A stretch of DNA of 43,434 bases. It comes from Endomicrobiales bacterium (GTDB taxonomy: Bacteria; Elusimicrobiota; Endomicrobiia; Endomicrobiales; JAFGIL01). This document shows, piece by piece, positions 28,379 through 36,977 of this stretch (within the stretch, counting starts at the first letter, position 1; each line of letters begins with the position of its first letter). The position numbers and the translations under genes are program-made. The DNA lies in contig JAFGIL010000007.1 of the NCBI GenBank assembly GCA_016929635.1, positions 1 to 43,434 on the forward strand. Reading direction: 5' to 3'. The notes beneath the pieces are model-generated. The model was not told the origin of the DNA, did no database searches, and saw only the letters and a list, made by a program, of their open reading frames with translations.

Positions 28379-30337
28379 TCACTTCTGTTTAGATTTAGTT
28401 TTTTCCAATCGTTTTGCTTGAGCCCGTATCTTATCAAGCAAATCCTTGTTTTGACCCTGTTTTTCTCCCAGCATTAGGGCTTTATTCCAGCAAACAACTG
28501 CTTTTTTAATATCTATGTTTTCATAGACAAGAGCCAGATTGTAATGTGCCAGAAAACTGGTATTGTCTAGTTTGATTGCCTGGATATAATTTTTGGCAGA
28601 TTTCTCGAAGAAATTTCTGGATTGATATATTAGTCCTAAATGAATGTACGCATTAACAAAATCCTTATTCACCTCCAATGTTTTTAAAATATATTTTTCC
28701 GCCAAACCCATTCTCCCGGACTTCTCATACTGCAGGGCGCATTCATAGTACAGCGATGCATCCCGGGGAGTTGCCTCTATGGCTTTATGATAGTATTCAA
28801 TTGCTGAACTTCTATCACTGATATTGCTGTAACAAAGAGCTATATATCTTAAAGTTACAGATTTATGTTCGCCCAGCTTTAATCCTTTATCCTCATAGTA
28901 TTTTATTAAATCCAGGGATTTGATAAAGGTATCCCTTGCTTTATCCCATAATAACTGATCAAAATACACTATTCCCAGCTCATAATATGCGCTCAGACTG
29001 TCAGGGTGCAGTGTAATTGCGTTCAGCAGCCTTTCTTCCGCTTCCTGATATCTTTTTTCCTCCCTTGCGATAACACCAAGGTTAAAGAATGCCTTGTAAT
29101 GGAACCTGTCGACTTTTAAGGTTTCGGTCCACAATGTATAATCATCTTTCCATGCATGGTTGCGTTTAATTGTAAGAAAAGAAAACAGAAGAATCAGAAC
29201 AACTGCAAAAGACAGCTTTGAATAGTAATAGAGAATATCGTTTTTTTCGGAGATATAAGCTCCCAGCAACCAGCAGAATCCGACGGAAGGGAGATATAAA
29301 AATCTTTCGCCGATAAACCCTCCCATTGGTATAATATTGGATACAGGAAGAATCGTTATGAAAAACCATAATATCGGGAAAATATAATTCTTTTTTATTT
29401 TGGATTTTGCTGCCAGGGCGATTAATACGGCAAAAAATATCAAAGAGATGAATACATAAGGGTCTTTCATGGAAAATACCTTAAAATGCTCATACTCAGG
29501 CCTTAATCCGAACGGGAAAAACAATAAGCGGACATAGAATCCCAGTATTTTTACTATATTATAAAATCTGACCAGGAAAGTATCCTGTGCAAGCATCCAC
29601 AGCTGCTCCTCGCCCGCAACTTTACCCAGCACAGCAGTTCTTAATATAAGATAAAAAAATGCAGTGCAGAAATATCCGGCATAGAGTTTAATTCGCTGTT
29701 TTAAAACATCCTTTCCGAATACAACAAAATCATAAATCATTATAACAGCAGGCAGGGTTATAGCCATTTCTTTTGAAAGTATCCCCAGAAAATAGAAAAG
29801 CAGGGATATCCAGTAAAGCAACTTATGCCCGGATTCCCGAAGGTATAAAATCAGCGAAATCAAAAAGAACAGCGTTGCCATCAGCTCTGTCCTGCCGACG
29901 ATTCCTGCTACAGCTTCCGAATGAACAGGATGTACGGTAAAAATAAGACTGCTTATAAAAGCAGCAACATATAGGTTATTGTTTTTTAAAGCCCCTGAGA
30001 AAATAAAAAACGTTAAAAAGTAAACCAGGACGGAATTAATAGTGTTTAAAATAATGTTGGTTAGATGATATCCTGCGGGATTTTTTCCCCAGAGTTTGTA
30101 ATCAAAAGCAAAGGAAGTGATCACCAGGGGCCTGTAAAGCAGGGTTTCTTTTTCATACTTTGTGCCTGCCCAGTAGTTGCTGGAAAATATTTTTGGCAGG
30201 TTGCTCGGGCTTCTGATGAGAGAGTTGTTTTCCACGATGAATTCATCGTCATGAACGAACTCATTCTTTAATGTATTAAAATATACGCCAAAGGAAATCC
30301 CGATTATAAGGGCAACCGACCATAGATTCCTGTTCAT
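28379..30337 (-). CDS. TMTC-like membrane glycosyltransferase with TPR tail
   Basis: 652 residues. The N-terminal two-thirds are polytopic, with about ten membrane segments; the first loop has VHDDEFIVENN, the acidic pair expected of GT-C enzymes, and LYRPLVITSFAFDYKLWG as in TMTC proteins. About residues 400-640 are TPR units (for example FFNLGVIAREEKRYQEAEERLLNAI). Animal TMTC enzymes O-mannosylate secreted proteins, and a protein-glycosylating role here is by analogy. Its ATG overlaps the stop of the O-antigen-ligase gene (TAATG), so translation is probably coupled. Confidence 0.82.
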   Translation of the reverse strand: MNRNLWSVALIIGISFGVYFNTLKNEFVHDDEFIVENNSLIRSPSNLPKIFSSNYWAGTKYEKETLLYRPLVITSFAFDYKLWGKNPAGYHLTNIILNTINSVLVYFLTFFIFSGALKNNNLYVAAFISSLIFTVHPVHSEAVAGIVGRTELMATLFFLISLILYLRESGHKLLYWISLLFYFLGILSKEMAITLPAVIMIYDFVVFGKDVLKQRIKLYAGYFCTAFFYLILRTAVLGKVAGEEQLWMLAQDTFLVRFYNIVKILGFYVRLLFFPFGLRPEYEHFKVFSMKDPYVFISLIFFAVLIALAAKSKIKKNYIFPILWFFITILPVSNIIPMGGFIGERFLYLPSVGFCWLLGAYISEKNDILYYYSKLSFAVVLILLFSFLTIKRNHAWKDDYTLWTETLKVDRFHYKAFFNLGVIAREEKRYQEAEERLLNAITLHPDSLSAYYELGIVYFDQLLWDKARDTFIKSLDLIKYYEDKGLKLGEHKSVTLRYIALCYSNISDRSSAIEYYHKAIEATPRDASLYYECALQYEKSGRMGLAEKYILKTLEVNKDFVNAYIHLGLIYQSRNFFEKSAKNYIQAIKLDNTSFLAHYNLALVYENIDIKKAVVCWNKALMLGEKQGQNKDLLDKIRAQAKRLEKTKSKQK

Positions 30338-32142
30338 TATTCCACCATCTGCTTTAGCATAACTATTGCTTTTTCATTTCCGGGGTCTATTTCCAGTACT
30401 TTTTTGAGTTCATCGGTGGCTTGTTTCAGCTGTCCATTGTAGTAGTAAGCAGTGGCGAGGTTGAGGCGGCTGTCGGTCTGGCTGGGATTTATGTCCAGGG
30501 ATTTCCTCCAGTGCTCTATTGCTTTTGTTCTATTGCCTTTCAGAAAATAAATATTGCCCAGGTTATTTAAAGGGCCTGCAATACCCGGGTTAAGCTCATG
30601 AGCTTTCTCGAAGTTTTTTATAGCGTTAGTCCAGTCCTTTTGTTTTGAATAAACCCAACCGAGCTTTTCATAAACAGAGTATTCGTCCGGGTATTTTTCA
30701 GCAATGGCCTTTAACTCCTCAATCGTCTTTGCGGGCTCAAGTATTTTCTCGTCGAAAAAGTCGGGAGTGCTTGCAACGATTTTCTGTGCGATATAGGGCT
30801 GCAGGATTTTTTTAAAGGAAAACACGGACGCAGCAATTATCAGAATCAGCGCAATATACCGCAGGGCGTTATTCTCTACCTGTTTTTCGATGAAATCATT
30901 GTTGAAGCTGTCTATGAACCCGAATATCATAAAAAGATACGTTGAAGAAATTATAAAACGCATGTCCACGGAAAAAAGGTTTTGGGTTAGAATTCCCAGA
31001 GACGAGGCAAATAGCCCGGTAAGAAGAAGTTTTGAGGGGCCGTTTTGATTCTTCAGGGTTCTATAAGAAAGGATAAAGAAAGAAATCAAAAGCCACAAAA
31101 ATATGCCGAAGCCGGTTATCCCGGTTTCGCTTAAATACTGGATATATTCGTTATGAGCATCGTTTACGATGAACTGGCTTTGCGGCCAGATGGATTTCAG
31201 CTGCTCTGATGCAAACTGCGGGAAATATATGTGAAACGTCCCGGGCCCTGTTCCGAACCAGGGATTTTTCGACCACATGACAAGGGCATCCCTCCAGATT
31301 AAAAGATGCTCCTGCTGCCTCAGCCATATGTTTTTGGTAAGAAACACAAAAACAGAAAACAGAATAATTGAAGCCGCAACTATTGAGTATTTTATTTTCA
31401 TTGATTTTATGTTAAGCCAGGCAAATATAAGCATGGATACGCAAAATCCGATAAAAGCGGCCCGTGTTTTTGTGTAGTACAGGGCCAATAATCCGCAAAT
31501 AATGAATATCGAAAGAAACAGCTTAAAGAGCCCCCTTACCCCTCCCTCTCCCCTAAGAGGAGAGGATAAAAGTGAGGGGGTTAAGAGAATAGCGATGGCA
31601 ATAGGTAATGAGATAACTATATGCGCTGCAAAAAATATCGGGTTTCCGAAAGTTGACATAACCCGGGTCATATGGGGGACTCCGATAAACCAGATCCCCC
31701 CGTGATACTGCAGGACGCCGTAGATTATTGCCAGGAAGCTCCCAAATAACCAGAAAAAAATGGCAAGATGGCGTTTAGCCCCGGATGTTACTATATTGGC
31801 CACAACAAGATATGCCGTTAATGAAAGAAATCCTCTTTTCAGTTCATTTAGGGCAACGTGCCTGTCGGGTGAGAAATAGTAAAAAACAGCGGTTGCTGTT
31901 ACATAGCAAAAAAGAGGGAGTAGAATAAAAGAGTTTCTGATAACAACTTTTGAGCGTATGAAGGAGAGAAATAACCACAGAAAAAGTATCCCGTATAATC
32001 CGGTTTCAAGGAGCAGAAGTTTAGGGCGGGTCAGTTTTATGTCGGGCAGTAATGGCGCCAAAAAAAGAAGCAGGGCAAGTAACCCTGCCAGAGAAGTGAA
32101 CATCCAGGCGTTTCTTTTTTGTTCGGAAATTGAACGGTTCAT
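30337..32142 (-). CDS. O-antigen ligase/O-oligosaccharyltransferase-like protein with TPR tail
   Basis: 601 residues. About ten membrane segments surround the Wzy_C/O-antigen-ligase core (about 280-350): WRDALVMWSKNPWFGTGPGTF, then DAHNEYIQYLSETGI with the conserved His. The C-terminal 120 residues are three TPR units. Enzymes of this fold join lipid-linked glycans to lipid A or to proteins. A 17-residue stretch at about 189-205 comes from a palindromic repeat in frame. It starts 8 bases after the secreted-protein gene and overlaps the TMTC-like gene. Confidence 0.85.
   Translation of the reverse strand: MNRSISEQKRNAWMFTSLAGLLALLLFLAPLLPDIKLTRPKLLLLETGLYGILFLWLFLSFIRSKVVIRNSFILLPLFCYVTATAVFYYFSPDRHVALNELKRGFLSLTAYLVVANIVTSGAKRHLAIFFWLFGSFLAIIYGVLQYHGGIWFIGVPHMTRVMSTFGNPIFFAAHIVISLPIAIAILLTPSLLSSPLRGEGGVRGLFKLFLSIFIICGLLALYYTKTRAAFIGFCVSMLIFAWLNIKSMKIKYSIVAASIILFSVFVFLTKNIWLRQQEHLLIWRDALVMWSKNPWFGTGPGTFHIYFPQFASEQLKSIWPQSQFIVNDAHNEYIQYLSETGITGFGIFLWLLISFFILSYRTLKNQNGPSKLLLTGLFASSLGILTQNLFSVDMRFIISSTYLFMIFGFIDSFNNDFIEKQVENNALRYIALILIIAASVFSFKKILQPYIAQKIVASTPDFFDEKILEPAKTIEELKAIAEKYPDEYSVYEKLGWVYSKQKDWTNAIKNFEKAHELNPGIAGPLNNLGNIYFLKGNRTKAIEHWRKSLDINPSQTDSRLNLATAYYYNGQLKQATDELKKVLEIDPGNEKAIVMLKQMVE
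31531..31582. repeat. Palindromic repeat inserted in frame in the O-antigen ligase gene
   Basis: A GC-skewed imperfect palindrome of about 52 bases: CTCTCC...GGAGAG in the centre, CCCCCTTAC...GTGAGGGGG outside. On the coding strand it reads SLLSSPLRGEGGVRG. This peptide pattern is familiar to me from intergenic palindromic elements of many genomes. The composition differs sharply from the flanking gene, yet the frame stays open. Confidence 0.7.
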
Positions 32143-32150
32143 GCGAAAAA

Positions 32151-33254
32151 CTATTTATGACTTACTCTGATTGTTATTGACTCGCTTATGCCTATATTTC
32201 CCCAAATGTCGTTTGCGACAGCCCTTACAACCACCCTGCCTTTCGGCAGATCCGCTGCTTTCAGGGTAAAGAAATAAGGAGGGGTGTATACAAAGCAGTT
32301 ATGTTTCTGCCACAGATCGTCGATGTAAACTTCTAACCATACTTTTTCTATACTATCCCCGACAACTGATACGACAAATGTTTTATTCGAGGTTTTTGTC
32401 CGTCCGTCCAAAATATCGTCTATAGAAACCTCTATATGCTGTTCGGTGTCAGCCGGTATAAGTTTCATGGCTATGGCTGGTTCAAAAACAGTAATTCCTG
32501 TTTTTAAGGATTCTTTTGGATCAATCGGCGGGGCCGGCGGCGCACCTTTTATTTCATTGTTTAACCATGAGTTAAGGTTTTTGCTGCCCCAGCCTCCTGC
32601 CAACACCGGACTGCTTGCTGTTGAGACAAAATATGCGGTTGGAGACCAGACAGCCAGATAATTTGGATTTTTAAAATCAACCTCTTCCAGGGGGACTTCT
32701 GTCCAGAACCAGCGCGATTCTCCGGCACCTTCCAGGGCATTTGCAGTATCAGGCTCAATAGGGATGTCCTCGGTATCTGTAAGAAAATAATTCTGTGATG
32801 CTTTCCATGAAGGGCTGGAGGACAAAGACATGTAAATCTCACCGGGTATGGGCTCTCTTTCCCATGCGGGTTTGCCCGAAGGTTTGATTGTTTTCATCCT
32901 TCCCAGCTTTGTTCCTATAAATGCTTTTCTATACTTGCCTTTGGGCGCGGGGGGCAGTTTTTCTATCCAGCAGACATTATATCCCACGTACCAGCTGCCG
33001 TCCCATCCGCCGTTTGCAAAAATGCAGTAATCGTTAATATTGGACAATTCCGAAAGATAGACAGGCAGCGGGCGTTTCTTTTTACGCCCGTTCTTAAACT
33101 GGGTTTGAGAAGTTTTTTCCTGTATTTTTTCTATGGTCAGCTGTTTTTCTTTTTTAGGGTCTCTTGGTTTTTTGCCCATGGCAAAAGCTGAAGACGTGCA
33201 GACTGACAGGCATAATGCAAAAAGCATTGATTTAACAATCACTTTTGATTTCAT
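32151..33254 (-). CDS. Secreted protein of unknown function
   Basis: 367 residues. Signal peptide at 1-26 (hydrophobic core, then SSAFA). A Lys-rich stretch follows, then a domain with many Trp and aromatic residues (about 65-230; NGGWDGSWYVGYNVCW, SRWFWTEVPLEEVDF), which suggests a beta-rich surface domain. The C-terminal 100 residues look Ig-like (VWLEVYIDDLW, GRVVVRAVANDIWGN). I do not recognise the family. It lies in the parAB-glycosylation operon, 25 bases after parB, directly before the ligase gene, and could be a substrate or partner of those enzymes. Confidence 0.8.
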   Translation of the reverse strand: MKSKVIVKSMLFALCLSVCTSSAFAMGKKPRDPKKEKQLTIEKIQEKTSQTQFKNGRKKKRPLPVYLSELSNINDYCIFANGGWDGSWYVGYNVCWIEKLPPAPKGKYRKAFIGTKLGRMKTIKPSGKPAWEREPIPGEIYMSLSSSPSWKASQNYFLTDTEDIPIEPDTANALEGAGESRWFWTEVPLEEVDFKNPNYLAVWSPTAYFVSTASSPVLAGGWGSKNLNSWLNNEIKGAPPAPPIDPKESLKTGITVFEPAIAMKLIPADTEQHIEVSIDDILDGRTKTSNKTFVVSVVGDSIEKVWLEVYIDDLWQKHNCFVYTPPYFFTLKAADLPKGRVVVRAVANDIWGNIGISESITIRVSHK

Positions 33255-33279
33255 AACTGCTTAGCTCCTTTATTGAAAA

Positions 33280-34146
33280 CTATTTATGTTTTTTATTTTT
33301 TAACAATGAGGAAATACGCTCCAGGTCTTTTAATGAATAGTAATGTATTTCTATCTTCCCCTTTTTAGGTTTTCCGCTTATCTTTACTTTTGTGCCGAGA
33401 AATCTTTGAATCTCTTCGGCTAAATTCAAAAGCTCTATATCCTGTTTTTTCTTTTTCTTTGCCCCGCCTTTCAGTACCGATTTCCATGTTGCTACTATTT
33501 TTTCTATTTCACGCACCGTAAGTTTTTCTCTTAAGATTTTTTCTGCAAGGGCTTTTTGTTTGTCATTTTCTTCTATACCTGCAAGAATTCTGCCGTGCCC
33601 GGGAGATATGGCGCCCATAATAATCGCTTCCTGAATCTCATCGGGCAAATTGAGCAGGCGCAATGAATTTGCTATAACCGAGCGGTCCTTGCCGACAAGC
33701 TTGGAAAGTTTTTCCTGGGTCAGCCCGAACTCATCGCTGAGTTTTTTATAAGCGCGGGACTCTTCTATGGGGTTTAAATCCTCTCTTTGTATGTTTTCAA
33801 TAAGTGACAGCTGAAATTTTTCCTTGTCATTTGCCTTGCGCACAATGCAGGGAATTTCGCTCATGCCCAGTTTTTTGCATGCACGCAGGCGCCTTTCTCC
33901 TGCGATTATTTCGTATTCACCCGGCGCAGAGACAGGAGATACGAGAATGGGCTGCGCAAGCCCGTGTTGTTTTATCGAGGCCGCAAGCTCGTTCAGTTTT
34001 TCCTGGTTAAACTCGACCCTGGGCTGATATTTGTTTGGCTTGATTTTTTCAACAGGTATGTAGATAATATTTTCACCGTCGGTAACTTCTTTCAATGCTG
34101 AGGTTGGGAGTAAAGATTCCAGGCCTCTTCCTAACGCCTTATGCAT
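33280..34146 (-). CDS. parB: Chromosome partition protein ParB
   Basis: 288 residues. GRGLESLLP at the N-terminus, the CTP-binding/ParB box with PRVEFNQEKLNELAASI and GERRLRACKKLG (about 90-104), a central helix-turn-helix (QEKLSKLVGKDRSVIANSLRLL) and a C-terminal dimer domain. It loads at parS and slides along DNA to organise the origin. Two parS sites lie 0.9 and 2.3 kb upstream. It begins 15 bases after parA. Confidence 0.96.
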   Translation of the reverse strand: MHKALGRGLESLLPTSALKEVTDGENIIYIPVEKIKPNKYQPRVEFNQEKLNELAASIKQHGLAQPILVSPVSAPGEYEIIAGERRLRACKKLGMSEIPCIVRKANDKEKFQLSLIENIQREDLNPIEESRAYKKLSDEFGLTQEKLSKLVGKDRSVIANSLRLLNLPDEIQEAIIMGAISPGHGRILAGIEENDKQKALAEKILREKLTVREIEKIVATWKSVLKGGAKKKKKQDIELLNLAEEIQRFLGTKVKISGKPKKGKIEIHYYSLKDLERISSLLKNKKHK

Positions 34147-34161
34147 AAACCCTCCTGAATA

Positions 34162-34953
34162 TTATGTTTGTGTATTTAATGCGAACTCGCTTTTTTGCCG
34201 TGCCAGAAACTCATGGGCCAGCTCCAGATAAGACTGGGTGCCCCTGGATGATTTGTCGTATAAAATCATAGGCTTTCCAAAACCCGGAGCTTCTGCAAGC
34301 CTTACGGTTCTTGATATCAAAGTAGTAAAAACTTTGTTGCCAAAATGTTTCTTAACCTCGTTTATCACCTGTTCCGATAGGTTAATCCTGCTGTCGTACA
34401 TGGTTAAAAGTATACCTTCCAGCATTAATTCCTTATTTAGATTTTGCTTTATTAAATCAATTGTTTTTAAAAGCTGGCCGAGACCCTCAAGAGAGTAGTA
34501 CTCGCATTGAATAGGCACTATCACTGACTGCGCTGCCACCAGGGTGTTTACAGTTAGTATCCCAAGGGATGGCGGGCAGTCAATGATTACATATTTATAA
34601 TCTTTTTGCATTTTGCTTAAGGCGTTCTTTAGCTTGTACTCGCGGTTTTCCTCGTTTACCAGTTCAACTTCTGTGCCGATAAGATCTATGTGGGAAGGGG
34701 CGATATCAAGCCAGTTTACCTCGGTAGGGCGAATAATTTCGTCTATGGGAATCTCGTTTAACAATGCATGATAGATGTGTTTTTTAACGAATTGCTTGTC
34801 AATGCCCAGGCCGCTTGTTGCGTTTGCCTGAGGGTCAAGGTCGATTAACAGGGTTTGTTGCCCTATGTGAGCAAGGCTGGCAGCTAAATTTACAGCTGTT
34901 GTGGTCTTTCCAACTCCGCCTTTTTGATTTGCTATTGCTATTACTTTAACCAT
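34162..34953 (-). CDS. parA: Chromosome partition ATPase ParA (Soj)
   Basis: 263 residues. Deviant Walker A KGGVGKTT (10-17), Walker A' DLDPQANAT and Walker B IIDCPPSLG mark the ParA/Soj class without an N-terminal DNA-binding domain, which is the chromosomal type. With ParB it moves the replicated origin apart. Its promoter at 34993-35021 lies beside parS at 35038-35053. It is the first gene of an operon that seems to run on into the glycosylation genes. Confidence 0.96.
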   Translation of the reverse strand: MVKVIAIANQKGGVGKTTTAVNLAASLAHIGQQTLLIDLDPQANATSGLGIDKQFVKKHIYHALLNEIPIDEIIRPTEVNWLDIAPSHIDLIGTEVELVNEENREYKLKNALSKMQKDYKYVIIDCPPSLGILTVNTLVAAQSVIVPIQCEYYSLEGLGQLLKTIDLIKQNLNKELMLEGILLTMYDSRINLSEQVINEVKKHFGNKVFTTLISRTVRLAEAPGFGKPMILYDKSSRGTQSYLELAHEFLARQKSEFALNTQT

Positions 34954-34992
34954 GGTATATTAATTATGACAAAATTTAACACCTTTTGGTAA

Positions 34993-35021
34993 TATATAGC
35001 AAAAAATAAACTCAAAGTCAA
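34993..35021 (-). promoter_or_regulatory. Promoter of parAB
   Basis: Minus strand: -35 TTGACT (35016-35021), 17 bases, -10 TATATA (34993-34998). parS at 35038-35053 is only 16 bases upstream of the -35, so bound ParB could affect this promoter. Confidence 0.65.
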
Positions 35022-35037
35022 GATATGCACATCAATT

Positions 35038-35053
35038 TGTTTCACATGAAACA
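35038..35053. other. parS site 1
   Basis: TGTTTCACATGAAACA differs from the consensus TGTTTCACGTGAAACA at one central base. It lies directly upstream of the parAB promoter. Confidence 0.85.
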
Positions 35054-35079
35054 ATATTAAGAAAGACATAGCTTTGGTT

Positions 35080-36408
35080 TTATAAAAGGAAAGATTTGTT
35101 CAGCTCAAGAGCCAAATCCTTCAGCTTCTGGAATTTGGGCCAGTCAGAAAGAGGGTATAGAGGAAAGATTGAGTTGTTGTGCCAGAGAGGATCGTCGGAC
35201 GGGATAATTTTTTCTGCCTTTTCCCAGTCTTTCGTATCTGGGATGGGCGAGTACTCAGCAAGAAAAACCTTTGCGCCCTGGCTGTGAACGAATCTTATTG
35301 ACTCTTCGACTTCGCTAAAATCCTGATCAGGCATGCCTATCATTAAATACGAAGAGATCTCACCCGGCTTATAGCCTGCGGCTTTAAGGTTTTCGCATGC
35401 TGCCAAAAAGTTCTCGTTATTTACTTTTCCCCCTGTTTTTTCCTGAGTTTCCTTATTGATTGTTTCCAGGCTTACCCTTGGCATAACAAAGTTACTTTCT
35501 TTCATGGTCTTTGCAAGGCCGGGCGTAATAAATTTTGCATGAAGCCCGTTTGGCGAGTGAATATTCATCTTTAGTTTTTGTTTTTTTATCTCATCTAAAA
35601 CAGGTACTATGTGTTTATCCGGTTCAAAAAATAAGGCATCATCGTAAAAGGCGAGGTTCTTAATCCCTTTATCAGAAAGATATTTTATTTCTGATACTAT
35701 TTTTTCAGGCGGTTTTCTTTCAAATTTATCGCCGCACAAAGTTTTTATGGAGCAGTAACTGCATCTGAAAGGGCATCCGATGGTTGTCCTTAAAGCAATA
35801 TACTCCAGGCTGTCATACATTTCATAATCCGGCATTGGGAAATCGGAAAAACTTTCTGGGATTTTATTGATAGTTGGCTTGAATCCCTTCCCGGAGATAG
35901 TTTTGAAGAACTCAGAAAGATCGCTGCCGGTTATTATATGATCGGCACCCGAATATCTGCGGGCATGTTCCGGGCATATGCTTGCATATACTCCGCCAAG
36001 AATCACAGAAGATTTTGGGAATCTTTCTTTTATGGTTTTTATTACTTCAAGTACGCCCGGGTACCAATACGTCATTCCGGAAGTAACCAAGACTATATCA
36101 GGATAATCGATTTTTTCAAGTTCTTTAAGAAATAAATCTTCAGGAAGCCCGTATCTTTTGTACTTTTTGGGTATTTCTGCCAGGACTTTTGCTTTCATGG
36201 TCTTTTCGGAGATGTATTTTCCGCAGCCGTAAATATTTGAGTTATGTTTTGGTAAAGAGGGGTGCAGCCTGTCCAGGCAATCGATTAAATTAACTTTACA
36301 GCCGTTATTTTTTAGTATAGATGCAATGTAGAGCAGCCCGAGGGGCTTTGCCCATAAATCATATGCGGCAAAATCATATATCGGAGGATTGACGAGCAGA
36401 AACTTTAT
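35080..36408 (-). CDS. B12-binding radical SAM protein (5' end uncertain)
   Basis: The first ATG in frame (36198) would give 372 residues but omits most of the B12-binding domain. The frame is open up to a TGA inside parS, and codons from 36408 read IKFLLVNPPIYDFAAYD...KPLGLLYIASIL, the expected N-terminus of this family. That makes 442 residues, starting at an AUA codon or reached from ATG 36427 after a +1 shift. The radical SAM cluster CPFRCSYC follows at about 227-234 of the long form. The protein carries a B12 domain, a SAM core and a C-terminal extension. Substrate unknown. It is the last gene of the leftward seven-gene cluster. Confidence 0.8.
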   Translation of the reverse strand: MKFLLVNPPIYDFAAYDLWAKPLGLLYIASILKNNGCKVNLIDCLDRLHPSLPKHNSNIYGCGKYISEKTMKAKVLAEIPKKYKRYGLPEDLFLKELEKIDYPDIVLVTSGMTYWYPGVLEVIKTIKERFPKSSVILGGVYASICPEHARRYSGADHIITGSDLSEFFKTISGKGFKPTINKIPESFSDFPMPDYEMYDSLEYIALRTTIGCPFRCSYCSIKTLCGDKFERKPPEKIVSEIKYLSDKGIKNLAFYDDALFFEPDKHIVPVLDEIKKQKLKMNIHSPNGLHAKFITPGLAKTMKESNFVMPRVSLETINKETQEKTGGKVNNENFLAACENLKAAGYKPGEISSYLMIGMPDQDFSEVEESIRFVHSQGAKVFLAEYSPIPDTKDWEKAEKIIPSDDPLWHNNSIFPLYPLSDWPKFQKLKDLALELNKSFLL

Positions 36409-36410
36409 TT

Positions 36411-36426
36411 TGTTTCACGTGAAACA
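36411..36426. other. parS site 2
   Basis: TGTTTCACGTGAAACA is a perfect 16-base parS palindrome. It lies between the phosphoesterase stop and the start of the radical SAM coding frame, 1.4 kb from site 1. Confidence 0.93.
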
Positions 36427-36437
36427 TTCAGTGGGTT

Positions 36438-36977
36438 TTACAGTTTTAACGTTTTTTCGATAATTGAATTATTGCTAGATAATTCAATGATATTTGCGTT
36501 TATAACTTTATCCTTTTTGTCGTTTGATGAGAACTCCAAAATGCAGTAAGTTGGCGGAAATCCCCTTTTATCCTGTCTTTTCATATGCCCGGGATTAATC
36601 CACACAACGTTTTCCCTGGTTTCGATGCTGGGTATATGGGTGTGGCCGTAGAGAACCACATTAACTTTTTTGCTAAGCTCCTCGGGGCCTTCTTCGTCGG
36701 GAAAATCGTTCTCGTGTTTTCGAGGGGTGTGTGTTAAAAGAAATTTTATTCCTTCGAACTCTTCAATTCTCCGTCGGGAAGTAGTAATATTGTGATAAGT
36801 CGGTTCAAATACCCCGGGAACTTTTATAACCTTGAATTCTTTTTCGACTAGGATATTTGCGTCGGTGGAATCATCCCCCAGGTGTATTACGCTGTCAATA
36901 TTTCCTTTTATTTTTTCTATTAAAGAATCGATAGAATCAAAATCTCCGTGGGTATCGCTTATTAAACAAAGTTTCAT
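36438..36977 (-). CDS. YfcE/MJ0936-type metallophosphoesterase, atypical metal site
   Basis: 179 residues. Motifs DTHGD (Asp8, His10), GDD (Asp35), THTP (His83) and GHTH (His112, His114) place it in the small calcineurin-like phosphoesterases. The usual GN(H/C)D motif is replaced by GVFE at 55-58, so the bridging Asn and the next acid/base residue are absent. Activity may be changed or the substrate special. It overlaps DUF763 by 4 bases (ATGA) upstream. Confidence 0.87.
   Translation of the reverse strand: MKLCLISDTHGDFDSIDSLIEKIKGNIDSVIHLGDDSTDANILVEKEFKVIKVPGVFEPTYHNITTSRRRIEEFEGIKFLLTHTPRKHENDFPDEEGPEELSKKVNVVLYGHTHIPSIETRENVVWINPGHMKRQDKRGFPPTYCILEFSSNDKKDKVINANIIELSSNNSIIEKTLKL

Noticed and set aside
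28348-28380. Bidirectional terminator between the convergent NYN and TMTC-like genes
   Set aside because: The 8-base stem is AT-rich with a 17-base loop and no T-run, so it is too weak to call.
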